Positions 7,898 through 17,164 of a stretch of 33,698 bases of DNA are shown here, piece by piece. How positions within the stretch are numbered: the first letter of the stretch is position 1; the number at the start of each line of letters is the position of its first letter. The stretch covers positions 1 to 33,698 of the forward strand of contig CAOJKP010000013.1 in NCBI GenBank assembly GCA_948438085.1, read 5' to 3'. A program made the translations under genes and the position numbers. The notes beneath the pieces are model-generated. The model was not told the origin of the DNA, did not search any database, and was given only the letters and a program-made list of their open reading frames with translations. The DNA comes from an uncultured Clostridium sp. (GTDB taxonomy: Bacteria; Bacillota; Clostridia; TANB77; CAG-508).

Positions 7898-8908
7898 TCA
7901 TTTTTTTATATTTTTTTCTATGTAATTCCATGAATCCTTACACATATCTTCTATTCCTTTTTTCGCTGACCATCCAAGTTCAATTAATGCTTTTTCAGGG
8001 TTTGCATAACATTTGTCTATATCTCCTGCTCTTCTTTCTACAATTTTATATTTTACTGTTTTTTTAGTTGCTTTTTCAAATGCATTTACTATATCTAAAA
8101 CACTATATCCATTTCCTGTTCCCAAATTATATATATACATTCCGCTTCTTTCTTTTTCTAATTTTTCTAATGCTTTTATATGACCTTTTGCTAAATCTAC
8201 AACATGTATATAATCTCTTACACCAGTCCCATCTTTTGTATTATAATCATTTCCAAATATAGATAACTCATCTAATATTCCTGCTGCAACACGTACTATG
8301 TATGGCATTAAATTATTAGGTCTTCCTTGTGGTTCTTCCCCAATCAACCCACTTTCGTGTGCTCCAACAGGATTAAAATATCTAAGTATTGCAATATTCC
8401 ATGTATTATCAGATTTATATAAATCTTGTAATATTTGCTCTATAAATAGTTTGCTTGTTCCATATGGATTAGTAGTTCCTCCTGTTTTACATTCTTCAGT
8501 AATTGGAACTTTCTCTGGTATGCCATAAACAGTAGCTGAAGAACTGAATATAAAAGTTTTAACATTATATTTTTTCATTACATCTAATAAAATTAGTGCT
8601 CCTGAAACATTATTTGTATAATACTCTATTGGCTTTTCTACAGATTCTCCAACTGCCTTAAATCCAGCAAAATTCATTACTGCTTCTATTTTATTCTCTT
8701 TAAAAACCTGTTCTAATTTTTCTTTGTCTAAATAATTTAGTTCATAAAATTTAAAATTTTTATTAGTAATTTTTTTTATGTTATCTAATACATTAGGTTT
8801 GCTATTTGAAAAATCGTCTACTATAACAACTTCTTTTCCTGAATTTAAAAGTTCTACTACTGTATGACTACCTATATATCCTGCTCCACCTGTAACTAAA
8901 ATTGACAT
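7898..8908 (-). CDS. galE: UDP-glucose 4-epimerase
   Basis: GalE interconverts UDP-glucose and UDP-galactose with tightly bound NAD. The 336-residue protein starts MSILVTGGAGYIGSHT (the GxxGxxG Rossmann motif). It has the FSSSATVYG serine and the YGTSK Tyr-x-x-x-Lys catalytic pair, then RYFNPVGAHESG and RDYIHVVDLAKGH, all standard. An in-frame codon 16 positions upstream overlaps the previous gene; the AGGAGG directly before the ATG at 8908 fixes the start. It follows the lytic transglycosylase by 19 bases and is the last gene of a five-gene cell-surface/DNA polymerase operon. It probably supplies UDP-galactose for the glycan made by the GT-C proteins of the same operon. Confidence 0.93.
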   Translation of the reverse strand: MSILVTGGAGYIGSHTVVELLNSGKEVVIVDDFSNSKPNVLDNIKKITNKNFKFYELNYLDKEKLEQVFKENKIEAVMNFAGFKAVGESVEKPIEYYTNNVSGALILLDVMKKYNVKTFIFSSSATVYGIPEKVPITEECKTGGTTNPYGTSKLFIEQILQDLYKSDNTWNIAILRYFNPVGAHESGLIGEEPQGRPNNLMPYIVRVAAGILDELSIFGNDYNTKDGTGVRDYIHVVDLAKGHIKALEKLEKERSGMYIYNLGTGNGYSVLDIVNAFEKATKKTVKYKIVERRAGDIDKCYANPEKALIELGWSAKKGIEDMCKDSWNYIEKNIKK

Positions 8909-8927
8909 ATTAATTCCTCCTTTATTC

Positions 8928-9497
8928 TTATCTATATAATTCTTTATATATTTCATAATCTCTTACAATTTTTCTTACATAACTATTTGTTTCTTTAAAC
9001 GGTATATCTTCTATATTTGAACCATCTTTTTTTATAATTCCTTTTTCTATCCAAGTATTAAGATTACCAATGCCAGCATTATAGGCTGTTAATGCTAATA
9101 AATAGTTGTTTTTATATTCTTTCATTAAATTTGAAAAATACTTTACTCCCAGATTTATATTTATTTCTGGATTATAAAGTGATACATTTTCTTCATAGTC
9201 TAAATCCATTTTGTTTGCTATTTCTTTTGCTGTACTTTCCATTAACTGCATAAGTCCAATTGCATTACTTGTAGACTTAACATCTGAATTAAAATTGCTT
9301 TCAGCCTTTATGATAGCATAAATTAACATTTCATCTTGTTCATATTCTTTAGAATATTTACTTACATATTCTGAATATTTTATTGGATATATTTTTTTTA
9401 AGATTATATTTTGTACTTTTATTACATTAAATAATAGAATAAAAATTAAGATTATTACTACAATTATTGAAAGTACTTTAATAATGTTTTTTTTCAA
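8928..9497 (-). CDS. membrane-anchored lytic transglycosylase (SLT domain)
   Basis: This enzyme would cleave the MurNAc-GlcNAc bond of peptidoglycan on the outer face of the membrane. The 189-residue protein has one N-terminal membrane anchor (about 7-26) and then a compact SLT domain. The catalytic Glu66 lies in IIKAESNFN, followed by AIGLMQLMESTAKEIA, LGVKYFSNLM and LTAYNAGIGNLNTWI, the usual motifs. Translation appears to begin at a TTG, with AGGGAGA nine bases ahead and no better ATG nearby. It lies 27 bases after polA and 19 before galE, in the same operon. Confidence 0.9.
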   Translation of the reverse strand: MKKNIIKVLSIIVVIILIFILLFNVIKVQNIILKKIYPIKYSEYVSKYSKEYEQDEMLIYAIIKAESNFNSDVKSTSNAIGLMQLMESTAKEIANKMDLDYEENVSLYNPEININLGVKYFSNLMKEYKNNYLLALTAYNAGIGNLNTWIEKGIIKKDGSNIEDIPFKETNSYVRKIVRDYEIYKELYR

Positions 9498-9524
9498 TAT
9501 AATCTATCTCCCTTATTTTAATTT

Positions 9525-12245
9525 TTATTTTGCATCATACCAATTAGTTGCTTCTTGCAGTTCTACTAGCAATGGTACTTTAAGTTTTATAGCATTTTCC
9601 ATAGATTCTTTTAATATTTTTCTAACTATTTCCTTTTCTTCTTGTAAAGTTTCTATTATTAATTCATCATGAATTTGCAATATAATCTTAGATTTCAAAT
9701 TATTTTCCTCTAATTTGTTAAATACATCTATCATAGCAATTTTCATTATATCTGCAGCTGTTCCTTGTATTGGAGTATTCATTGCAACACGACTTCCAAA
9801 TTGCCTTACCATATAACTGTTAGATTTTAATTCTGGTATATATCTTCTTCTTTTGAATAATGTTTCTACATACTCATTTTTCTTTGCTTCTTCAACAATA
9901 TTATCCATAAACTCTTTTATTCCGTTGTATTTTTCTAAATATTGATTAATATATTCTTTAGCAATTTTTCTTGATACTCCAATTTGTTCTGCTAATCCAA
10001 AATCGCTTATTCCATAAACAATTCCAAAGTTTACTGCTTTTGCTTTTGATCTTTCTTCATGAGTTACCTCATCTAATGGTATATTAAATACTTTAGAAGC
10101 TGCTTGCTTATGAATATCTTCATTATTATTAAAAGCCTCTATCATATTTGTATCATTTGATATATGTGCTAAAACCCTTAATTCTATTTGTGAATAATCT
10201 GCATCTAGAAGTATTTTTCCAGTTTCTGCCTTAAATGCTTTTCTAATCTTCTTTCCCATTTCAACTTTTGTTGGTATATTTTGTAAATTAGGTTCTGTAC
10301 TACTTATTCTTCCTGTTGCTGTAACTGTTTGGTGAAAATATGAATGGATTTTACTATCTTTTTTATTTATATATTGAATTAATCCTTCTACATATGTTGA
10401 ATTTAATTTTACTAAACCTCTATATTCTAATATTTTTTCTATAATTGGATGTTCATTTTTTATTTTATCTAAAATATTTTCTTCCGTTGAATATCCATTT
10501 TTATTTTTCTTTCCATTTGGAAGTTTCAATTTTTCAAATAATAATTCTCCTAATTGTTTTGGTGAATTTATATTAAATTCACATCCAGCTATTTCATATA
10601 TTTGTTTAGTTAACTCTTCAATTTGATGTTTTAGCATATTACCATATTCTATTAACTCATTTTTATCAACATATACACCTTGGTATTGCATATTTGCTAA
10701 TACTTTTACAATTGGCATTTCTATTTTATTAAATAAATCTTCTGCATTATGTTGTTTTAACATTTTAGATGTTTCAATATACAATTTACTTATACAATAT
10801 ACTTTTATTGCATTTTCATATTCATCTTTTTTATTCTTATTTAATTCTGTATCTTTTGTCATATCAAATAAATTTAACTGCTCTTTTTCTTCTACAATTC
10901 CATTTTCCTCTAGATATTCATCTACATCTAATTCTAAGTATTGCATTGCTAATCCTTCAATTGTATATTTGGATGTTGTTGGGTTTAATAAATATGCAGC
11001 TATTTTTACATCAAATTCTAAATTATCCATTTGAATACCTAACTGTTTTAATAATATATAATCTCTTGATAATTCAAATCCATATAAATTAATATTTTTG
11101 TTTTCAAATATTTGTTTTAATATAGATATATTACTTGAATTTATTCTTATGAAATATATTGTATTATCTAATACTATACTTATACTGTTTATTTTTTTAT
11201 TGATTATATTGGCATCATTATTATCTTGTTCTGTTCCTAAATAATAAAATAGCTGTTTTTTTTCTTCTATTTGCTTTATTATTTCAAAAAATTCATCATC
11301 TTCAACTTTTTTTAATTCGAATAAATTTTTTAATTCTCTCGATTCATTTCTACTATTTTCTTGTAGTGAAAATCTATCTATAAATCTATTAAATCTATAT
11401 TTTTTAAATAATTCTAATACTTTTTTATTATCCCAATTTTGTATTTTCATTTCTTCTAAATTTTCTTCTATGGGTGCATTTGTATTAATTTCTCCTAGTT
11501 TTCTTGATATATAAGCTAATTCCTTATTTTCTATTAGCTTTTCTCTTGCTTTTCCTTTTATACTATCTGTTTGTTCTTCTATGCATTTATATAAATTATC
11601 TATTGTTTTATATTCTTTTATTAAATTGATTGCTGTCTTTTCTCCAATTCCTGGTACTCCTGGAATATTATCTGATGTATCTCCCATTAACCCTTTTACT
11701 TCTATTAGTTGCACTGGCTCTACACCATATTCTTCTATTACTTTTTTTCTATCAAAGTTATCTACTTCTGTTTTACCTGCTTTAGTTCTTGGAATTTGAA
11801 TTGTTGTTTTATCAGTAGCTAACTGAAAATTATCTCTATCACCAGATACTATGGTTACTTCTAACTTATTTTTTTCTCCATATCTTGCTAATGTACCTAC
11901 AATATCGTCACCTTCATACCCATCTTTTTCAATTATTTTTATTTTCATAGCTTCTAAGATTTCTTTTATTATAGGCATTTGTTCTGCCAGTTCTTGAGGC
12001 ATTCCCTTTCTATTTGCTTTGTATTCTTTATACATTTCATGTCTTTTAGTTGGACCTTTTTTATCTAATGCTACTACCATATATTCTGGGTTTAAATCTT
12101 CCTGAATTTTAAACATTATATTTAAAAATCCATATACAGCATTAGTATATGTTCCATCTTCTGTCATTAACATTTTGCTTCCCATTATTCCATAAAATGC
12201 CCTATTTAAAATACTATTTCCATCAATTAATACAATTCTTGCCAA
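9525..12245 (-). CDS. polA: DNA polymerase I
   Basis: Pol I fills gaps and removes RNA primers. The 906-residue protein has the 5'-3' exonuclease domain (about 1-290: VLIDGNSILNRAFYG, GYEGDDIVG, SGDRDNFQL, GVPGIGEKTA). A middle domain (about 310-500) lacks the acidic motifs of an active proofreading exonuclease, as in Bacillus-type enzymes. The polymerase domain has motif A DADYSQIELR, motif B KAVNFGIVYG and motif C QIHDEL near residue 860. The start is TTG at 12245 with AAAGGAGA nine bases upstream. It begins only 2 bases after the stop of the GT-C gene, so the two are translationally close. Placement of polA inside a surface-glycosylation operon is unusual but probably just shared transcription. 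Confidence 0.96.
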   Translation of the reverse strand: MARIVLIDGNSILNRAFYGIMGSKMLMTEDGTYTNAVYGFLNIMFKIQEDLNPEYMVVALDKKGPTKRHEMYKEYKANRKGMPQELAEQMPIIKEILEAMKIKIIEKDGYEGDDIVGTLARYGEKNKLEVTIVSGDRDNFQLATDKTTIQIPRTKAGKTEVDNFDRKKVIEEYGVEPVQLIEVKGLMGDTSDNIPGVPGIGEKTAINLIKEYKTIDNLYKCIEEQTDSIKGKAREKLIENKELAYISRKLGEINTNAPIEENLEEMKIQNWDNKKVLELFKKYRFNRFIDRFSLQENSRNESRELKNLFELKKVEDDEFFEIIKQIEEKKQLFYYLGTEQDNNDANIINKKINSISIVLDNTIYFIRINSSNISILKQIFENKNINLYGFELSRDYILLKQLGIQMDNLEFDVKIAAYLLNPTTSKYTIEGLAMQYLELDVDEYLEENGIVEEKEQLNLFDMTKDTELNKNKKDEYENAIKVYCISKLYIETSKMLKQHNAEDLFNKIEMPIVKVLANMQYQGVYVDKNELIEYGNMLKHQIEELTKQIYEIAGCEFNINSPKQLGELLFEKLKLPNGKKNKNGYSTEENILDKIKNEHPIIEKILEYRGLVKLNSTYVEGLIQYINKKDSKIHSYFHQTVTATGRISSTEPNLQNIPTKVEMGKKIRKAFKAETGKILLDADYSQIELRVLAHISNDTNMIEAFNNNEDIHKQAASKVFNIPLDEVTHEERSKAKAVNFGIVYGISDFGLAEQIGVSRKIAKEYINQYLEKYNGIKEFMDNIVEEAKKNEYVETLFKRRRYIPELKSNSYMVRQFGSRVAMNTPIQGTAADIMKIAMIDVFNKLEENNLKSKIILQIHDELIIETLQEEKEIVRKILKESMENAIKLKVPLLVELQEATNWYDAK

Positions 12246-12247
12246 TT

Positions 12248-13702
12248 TTAACTTTCTCCTTTACTAAGGTAAAATTTGTTCATATATCTTTTATTTATAA
12301 ATGAATATATTTTTGCTATGCCTAACAGTATAACAACTGTTAATATATACCATACTCCAACGCTATAATGTTCGTTAATTGCAAAAAATACAACATTAGA
12401 AATTTCTGCTATAACTGTTAGTTGCAACAAAGAATTTATTGTTTTTGCCTTTAAATACATAAACGTAGGTATCAGCCACATTATATACCATGTTTGAAAA
12501 TTTGTGATTATACAAAATATAAAAATTGCTAAAATAACATTATATTTTCTTATATAATTACTAAATCGCATTTTAAGAGTATTTTTAAATAATGTTATTA
12601 TAATCAATGTTACATACATAATAATAAATATGTTTGTTGCTATTTTCGAAACAAAAAAACCTCGAGATGGTTTCATTGTTGGATACATAGCAATTATTAA
12701 ATAAATAGATTTTGTTATTTTTTCTTGCTGAACTGATAATCCTTTTAATATTTCTATATTTCTTGCATATATTGAATAAAATATAATTACTGTTATTATA
12801 AAAATTAATGCAAGTGCAAAAGAGTATAAAATTTTTTTCCATGTTTTACAATCTTTATAATAATATAAAACAATAAATGGTGCTAATAATACAGTATAAT
12901 ATTTTAAAGTTGCTCCTAATGCTAGCATAATTACTGCTGGTACTATTTGTTTTTTCTTTCTTATAAAATATAGTGCCATTAATATAAAAAATACTACTAT
13001 AATATCATTATGTACATTTGAAAGTGCTTCAAACAATATTAAGGGATTTAATCCATAAATTAATACTATCTTTTTTTTGTTTATTATTTTACTTATAATA
13101 TAACAATTTATGATATGTATTATTAAATTAAATATTTTAAAAATCATTAAGCATATTTCTAAACTGCCTCCAGACATGCTTGTTAAAGCTCTACATATTA
13201 ATGGCCATAATGGTCCATAAACAATTGTTGTTTTTTCCCATATCTGTGGCATTTTTTCAATTATTTCATCATTTTTATCTATTAGCCCATCATTCTTTAA
13301 TTGATTAATAGATGTGTAATATGGATTTACATTATAGTGTGATTCACTCCATCCTGTACTCATATAGTAATATATATCTGTACTTGTAAATGGTAACACT
13401 ATTGTAAATATTGTGGATATAAGTATTATAAACAAAATTACACTTATCATATTTTTAAATATTTTATTAGATTGTTTTATTATATTAAAATATATAATAC
13501 TTATTAATGAAAATAAAGTTGTAAAAAGTATTGCATTTATTTCTTTTATTTTTGTATCTTTTAACAAAAAATTAAATTCTGATTTAATATCAACTAACCC
13601 TTTTCCACTAAATATATATAGTATTGATGGAAATGCAAATACTATTACAGCAGCTATAAGAATATATTTTATTATATTTTTGTTTTTTATATATTCATTC
13701 AT
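12248..13702 (-). CDS. GT-C-fold membrane glycosyltransferase, MptB/GT87-like
   Basis: A 484-residue protein with about 11-13 membrane helices. The first outside loop carries TSTDIYYYMSTGWSESHYNVNPYY, with an Asp that matches the catalytic acidic residue of GT-C enzymes using polyprenyl-phosphate sugars. Later segments such as GLNPLILFEALSNVHNDI and LALGATLKYYTVLLAPF are typical of the mannosyltransferase MptB/DUF2029 type. It would transfer a sugar to a surface polymer outside the cell. An in-frame TTG lies ten codons upstream within the previous gene, but AAGGAA before the ATG at 13702 and a one-base gap after the previous stop support the chosen start. Substrate and acceptor are unknown. 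Confidence 0.75.
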   Translation of the reverse strand: MNEYIKNKNIIKYILIAAVIVFAFPSILYIFSGKGLVDIKSEFNFLLKDTKIKEINAILFTTLFSLISIIYFNIIKQSNKIFKNMISVILFIILISTIFTIVLPFTSTDIYYYMSTGWSESHYNVNPYYTSINQLKNDGLIDKNDEIIEKMPQIWEKTTIVYGPLWPLICRALTSMSGGSLEICLMIFKIFNLIIHIINCYIISKIINKKKIVLIYGLNPLILFEALSNVHNDIIVVFFILMALYFIRKKKQIVPAVIMLALGATLKYYTVLLAPFIVLYYYKDCKTWKKILYSFALALIFIITVIIFYSIYARNIEILKGLSVQQEKITKSIYLIIAMYPTMKPSRGFFVSKIATNIFIIMYVTLIIITLFKNTLKMRFSNYIRKYNVILAIFIFCIITNFQTWYIMWLIPTFMYLKAKTINSLLQLTVIAEISNVVFFAINEHYSVGVWYILTVVILLGIAKIYSFINKRYMNKFYLSKGES

Positions 13703-13703
13703 A

Positions 13704-15063
13704 TTAGTTTGTTTGTTCCTTACTTTCTTCAAATAATGTATTTATAATTATTAAAGCACTTATAACTGTTATTCCTAAACTTCTATATGCAAAAAACATA
13801 TGAATAAATGAATGTTGCTTTAACACACAATACCATATCATTGGAAATAATAATGTTGCTATAAATGGTATGCAATTAAATATGTTAGTTTTAAAATTAA
13901 CATTCTTTTTTATATTTTTAAATGTTAAAGTTATAATATTTATTATTGCTACTATACATACCATATGTGACATATTTTCTGAAAAGAAATATCTTGCTCT
14001 TTTTAATATATCTATATAATTAAACGCTGTAATTCCCTCATTTTGTGGAACTTTTATTCTATATATTACTTGTTCTATTGATTGTTGTATTATATCTTTA
14101 TTAAATATTACTTGAATCAATATCCATTTTACTCCCCATGTAATAGCATATCCTAAAGTCCATAATGCTCCAATTTTTAAAATTTCTATTACATAATCTT
14201 TTACGTTTATATCTTCTTTATTTTTTTGCATTAATAAAAAGTATATTGTAGCGGTTATTCCAAGAGTAATAACTGGTGCTGTTAATAAATCTATATAGTT
14301 TGTTATTGAACCTACTATGAAGAAAAACAATCCATATCTTTTCATTTTATTATATCTTAACAATAAAATAATTGAAGCAATAATTGCAATTATATAAACT
14401 GTTATTTCATTAAATGATTGAGTTACTACAAGTAAATTCATACTAAATAGTCCTACTATATAAATTATTGCTGTTACTATATTTATTTTCTTATATATTA
14501 AATATAGTAATACTAATGTTAGAATAATTGTTATTATAAATATAACTATTCTTATTACGCTATAATCGCAAAGTAATAATAGTGGTCTTAAAAACACTAA
14601 ATATCCATGCCAGTATCTTGAATATTCGTATGAATCTTCTATTTTTTCGCCATGCATTAATGCATATAATTCTTTTGTTTGATATAAATCTCCATTCTCA
14701 GCATTTTTGTAATTTTCGTTTGCTCCTAAATTTCCGTTTGCTATCTCCATATACTATTTTAGTTTGTCCTGGAATGTAATTTTTTCTTGCAAGCATAAAA
14801 CTTTCAAATGGATTTTTGTTATCAATTGAATATGCTGTATTTATCATTAATGCATCTGTAAACGTAAAAATACATTCAGTTTTATATTTCAAATCATAAA
14901 ATGCTTTCTCCCCTTGACTTTGCAATGTTTCTGAGCTTTTTATTACATTATCTTTTATCGCACTTGATGGTATTAAGCTTGTTATTTGTAATAGTGTTAA
15001 ATATGTTACAATTAATAATATGGTTATTATTACATATAAAGCTACATTTTTAACGTTTTTCAT
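13704..15063 (-). pseudogene. polytopic membrane protein (GT-C-like) gene with a one-base insertion
   Basis: Two overlapping frames form one gene. The first part starts at the ATG at 15063 (GAAGGAGAG ahead). It encodes a membrane helix (about 8-30) and a soluble part ending ARKNYIPGQTKIVYGDS. After Lys109 (14739-14737) one extra base at 14736 shifts the frame. The sense continues one register over as GNLGANENYKNAENGDLY and then SYEYSRYWHGYLVFLRPLL, followed by about nine membrane helices to the stop at 13704. Restored length would be about 452 residues. Read literally, the first frame stops 29 codons after Lys109, and the second lacks a good ribosome site. The layout (one helix, large outside loop, many helices) fits an uncharacterised membrane protein or GT-C relative working with the glycosyltransferase one base downstream. 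Confidence 0.75.
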
Positions 15064-15151
15064 AGTAACTCTCCTTCTAATTTTTCTTTCGTTTTGCTTA
15101 ATATTACATTTCAAAATTCACGTTTAATATATCACATTACTTTTAAAAAGT

Positions 15152-15544
15152 CTAGTTGATATCTGTAATTTCATTTAAAGGAATATTGGCTCCATTCATT
15201 AAAATTATAAGCTTATTGTTTACATCAATTTTCCTTATTTTTCCTATTACTGTTTGATATTTTCCACCTTGTTTTTTATTATCTGGAACAAAATATGTAA
15301 TCGCAACTCTCTCATCTTTTGGTGTAGCTAATAACTTCTTATATATATTATTTTTAAATTCTTCATCTAACTCCTTTTTTTCTTCTGTGTATCTTGCTGT
15401 TTCATATACTGCATCTTCATATCCTACAAGTGCTGAAAATGGTGCAAACTGCGCAGCCCTCTCTTCTAAACTCATTTGTTTATGTACTTTAGATACATGA
15501 TGTTCTAAATTTATAATATCATCATATTTATGTAAGTTATTCAT
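15152..15544 (-). CDS. YolD-like family protein
   Basis: A 130-residue protein paired with a UmuC-like polymerase, as is usual in Firmicutes, where YolD-like proteins are thought to assist the polymerase in a UmuD-like way. The family core is visible: MSLEERAAQFAPFSALVGY, then GYEDAVYETARYTEEKKEL, then a beta-rich C-terminal half with GKIRKIDVNNKLIILMNG. AAGGAGAA precedes the ATG. It starts 12 bases after the polymerase gene stop, so they form one transcript. The cooperative role is known only by association. Confidence 0.85.
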   Translation of the reverse strand: MNNLHKYDDIINLEHHVSKVHKQMSLEERAAQFAPFSALVGYEDAVYETARYTEEKKELDEEFKNNIYKKLLATPKDERVAITYFVPDNKKQGGKYQTVIGKIRKIDVNNKLIILMNGANIPLNEITDIN

Positions 15545-15556
15545 ATCTTTCTCCTT

Positions 15557-17047
15557 TTACTTAGCATGTCCACCAATTTGTATATTTCTTTTACATGTTG
15601 TTGCTCCTTCTTCTAAGTTCATTCCTTTAATTATTGCATTTTTTCCATATTTATTTTTTATATCAATAATTGTTTTTTGAATTTTTTGTTCTTTTTGTAA
15701 CTTTTCTTCTTGATATTTTTGTTCTTTATAATCAGTAAATAAAGTTATTTGCTCATATTGTTTAGTAGTATTTTCATCTGTTATATTAGAGAGATTTCCA
15801 ACACATATATTTATTTTTCTTATTAATAAATTATTGTTTACTATATTATCATATAATTTTATAAATCCATCCATTATTTGTCTAGTTGATGATGTTTTAT
15901 ATTCTAGCCTAAAAGTTCCATGTGCTGGTTTTGGCATATTTCTTCCATATCTGTCTTTTTCAATTTCTCCATTATATAGTCTACTATAGCTTTCACTTTG
16001 TAAGTTTTGTGTATCATAAATTATATCTAATACTAGTTGATCTGTTATATATTGTTTTTCTACCATTTCTAGTACTAGTAATTCTACCATTTCTTTAACA
16101 ATTAATCTTGTTTTATTAGAATCATATGGACAGTGTAATACTTGACCTGAACTCAAACTTTTAGATTCAGGCACATAATTTTTTATGCTTTGTATTGTTG
16201 TGCTTTCCCATCCCCAACTATGGTCAATTAGTAATTCTGCATTTACTCCAAACTCATTATATAGCAATTCTTCGTTTTTAATAGAACATCTTGCAATATC
16301 TCCCATGGTATATATATTATATTTTTCTAGCCTTTTTGCATATCCTTTTCCTACTCTCCAAAAATCCGTAATTGGTCTATAATCCCAAAGCTTTTGTCTA
16401 AAACTTGTTTCGTCTAACTCAGCTATTCTTACTCCAAATTTATCTGGTTTAATATGTTTTGCTCCTATATCCATTGCTATTTTACATAAAAATAAGTTTG
16501 TGCCTATACCTGCAGTTGCTGTTATTCCCGTTTCTCTATATACATCCATAATCATCTTTGTTACTAATTGCTTTGCACTTAAATTATATAATTTTATATA
16601 ATCTGTAATATCACAAAATACTTCATCTATAGAATATGGAAAAATATCTTGTGGAGAAACATATTTTAAATAAGTATTGTATATTTTAGTACTATAATCC
16701 ATATAATAGCTCATTCGTGGTTGTGCTATTATATAGTCTAACTCTAGTAATGGATTTTTCTTTAATTCTATATCACTATATGACTTTCCACAAAATTCAT
16801 TGTTTTGTATTTTCATTTTTCTATTTATATTAATTTCTTTAACTTTTTGTATCACTTCAAATAATCGTGCTCTTCCATGTATTCCATATGTTTTTAATGC
16901 AGGAGATACTGCAAGGCATATAGTTTTAGATGTTCTTGATTTATCTGCAACCACAAGATTAGTGGTTAATGGATCTAGTCCCATTTCTTTACATTCTACT
17001 GAAGCATAAAATGATTTTAAATCTATAGCAACATATATTTTATTCAA
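15557..17047 (-). CDS. Y-family DNA polymerase (UmuC/UvrX-like)
   Basis: A translesion polymerase of 496 residues. Catalytic acids are in AIDLKSFYASVEC (first Asp) and YSIDEVFCDIT (Asp-Glu). VVADKSRTSKTICLAVSPALK is the nucleotide-binding region of the YqjW/UvrX group. A WRVGKGYAKRLEKYNIYTMGDI HhH segment and a little-finger domain (about 260-400) follow. The C-terminus contains a basic KEQKYQEEKLQKEQKIQK helix. There is no in-frame ATG near the start: translation must begin at TTG (17047), seven bases after a GGTGGTGAG site. It has its own promoter, with a palindrome AAACAATTGTTT over the -35 that could be an operator. Confidence 0.88.
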   Translation of the reverse strand: MNKIYVAIDLKSFYASVECKEMGLDPLTTNLVVADKSRTSKTICLAVSPALKTYGIHGRARLFEVIQKVKEININRKMKIQNNEFCGKSYSDIELKKNPLLELDYIIAQPRMSYYMDYSTKIYNTYLKYVSPQDIFPYSIDEVFCDITDYIKLYNLSAKQLVTKMIMDVYRETGITATAGIGTNLFLCKIAMDIGAKHIKPDKFGVRIAELDETSFRQKLWDYRPITDFWRVGKGYAKRLEKYNIYTMGDIARCSIKNEELLYNEFGVNAELLIDHSWGWESTTIQSIKNYVPESKSLSSGQVLHCPYDSNKTRLIVKEMVELLVLEMVEKQYITDQLVLDIIYDTQNLQSESYSRLYNGEIEKDRYGRNMPKPAHGTFRLEYKTSSTRQIMDGFIKLYDNIVNNNLLIRKINICVGNLSNITDENTTKQYEQITLFTDYKEQKYQEEKLQKEQKIQKTIIDIKNKYGKNAIIKGMNLEEGATTCKRNIQIGGHAK

Positions 17048-17077
17048 TTATATCTCACCACCAAATGTTTTTTATAT

Positions 17078-17115
17078 AATATATCATATAATTGAATAAT
17101 TGTAAACAATTGTTT
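17078..17115 (-). promoter_or_regulatory. promoter and possible operator of the UmuC-like operon
   Basis: On the minus strand TTTACA (17106-17101) and TATATT (17083-17078) are 17 bases apart, about 25 bases before the likely transcript start. A 12-bp perfect palindrome, AAACAATTGTTT (17104-17115), overlaps the -35 hexamer. Neither the GAAC-N4-GTTC LexA box of Bacillus nor an obvious variant is present. Confidence 0.5.
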
Positions 17116-17136
17116 GGCATTTTAGATAAAGAAATA

Positions 17137-17161
17137 GAGTTTTGTTTTAAAACAAAAACTC
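17137..17161 (-). terminator. terminator of the helix-turn-helix repeat gene
   Basis: A stem of about 12 bp (GAGTTTTGTTTT with AAAACAAAAACTC, one bulged base) has almost no loop. It lies a few bases after the stop, with CTATTTCTTT following on the minus strand. Moderate quality because of the tight turn. Confidence 0.5.
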
Positions 17162-17164
17162 CAT

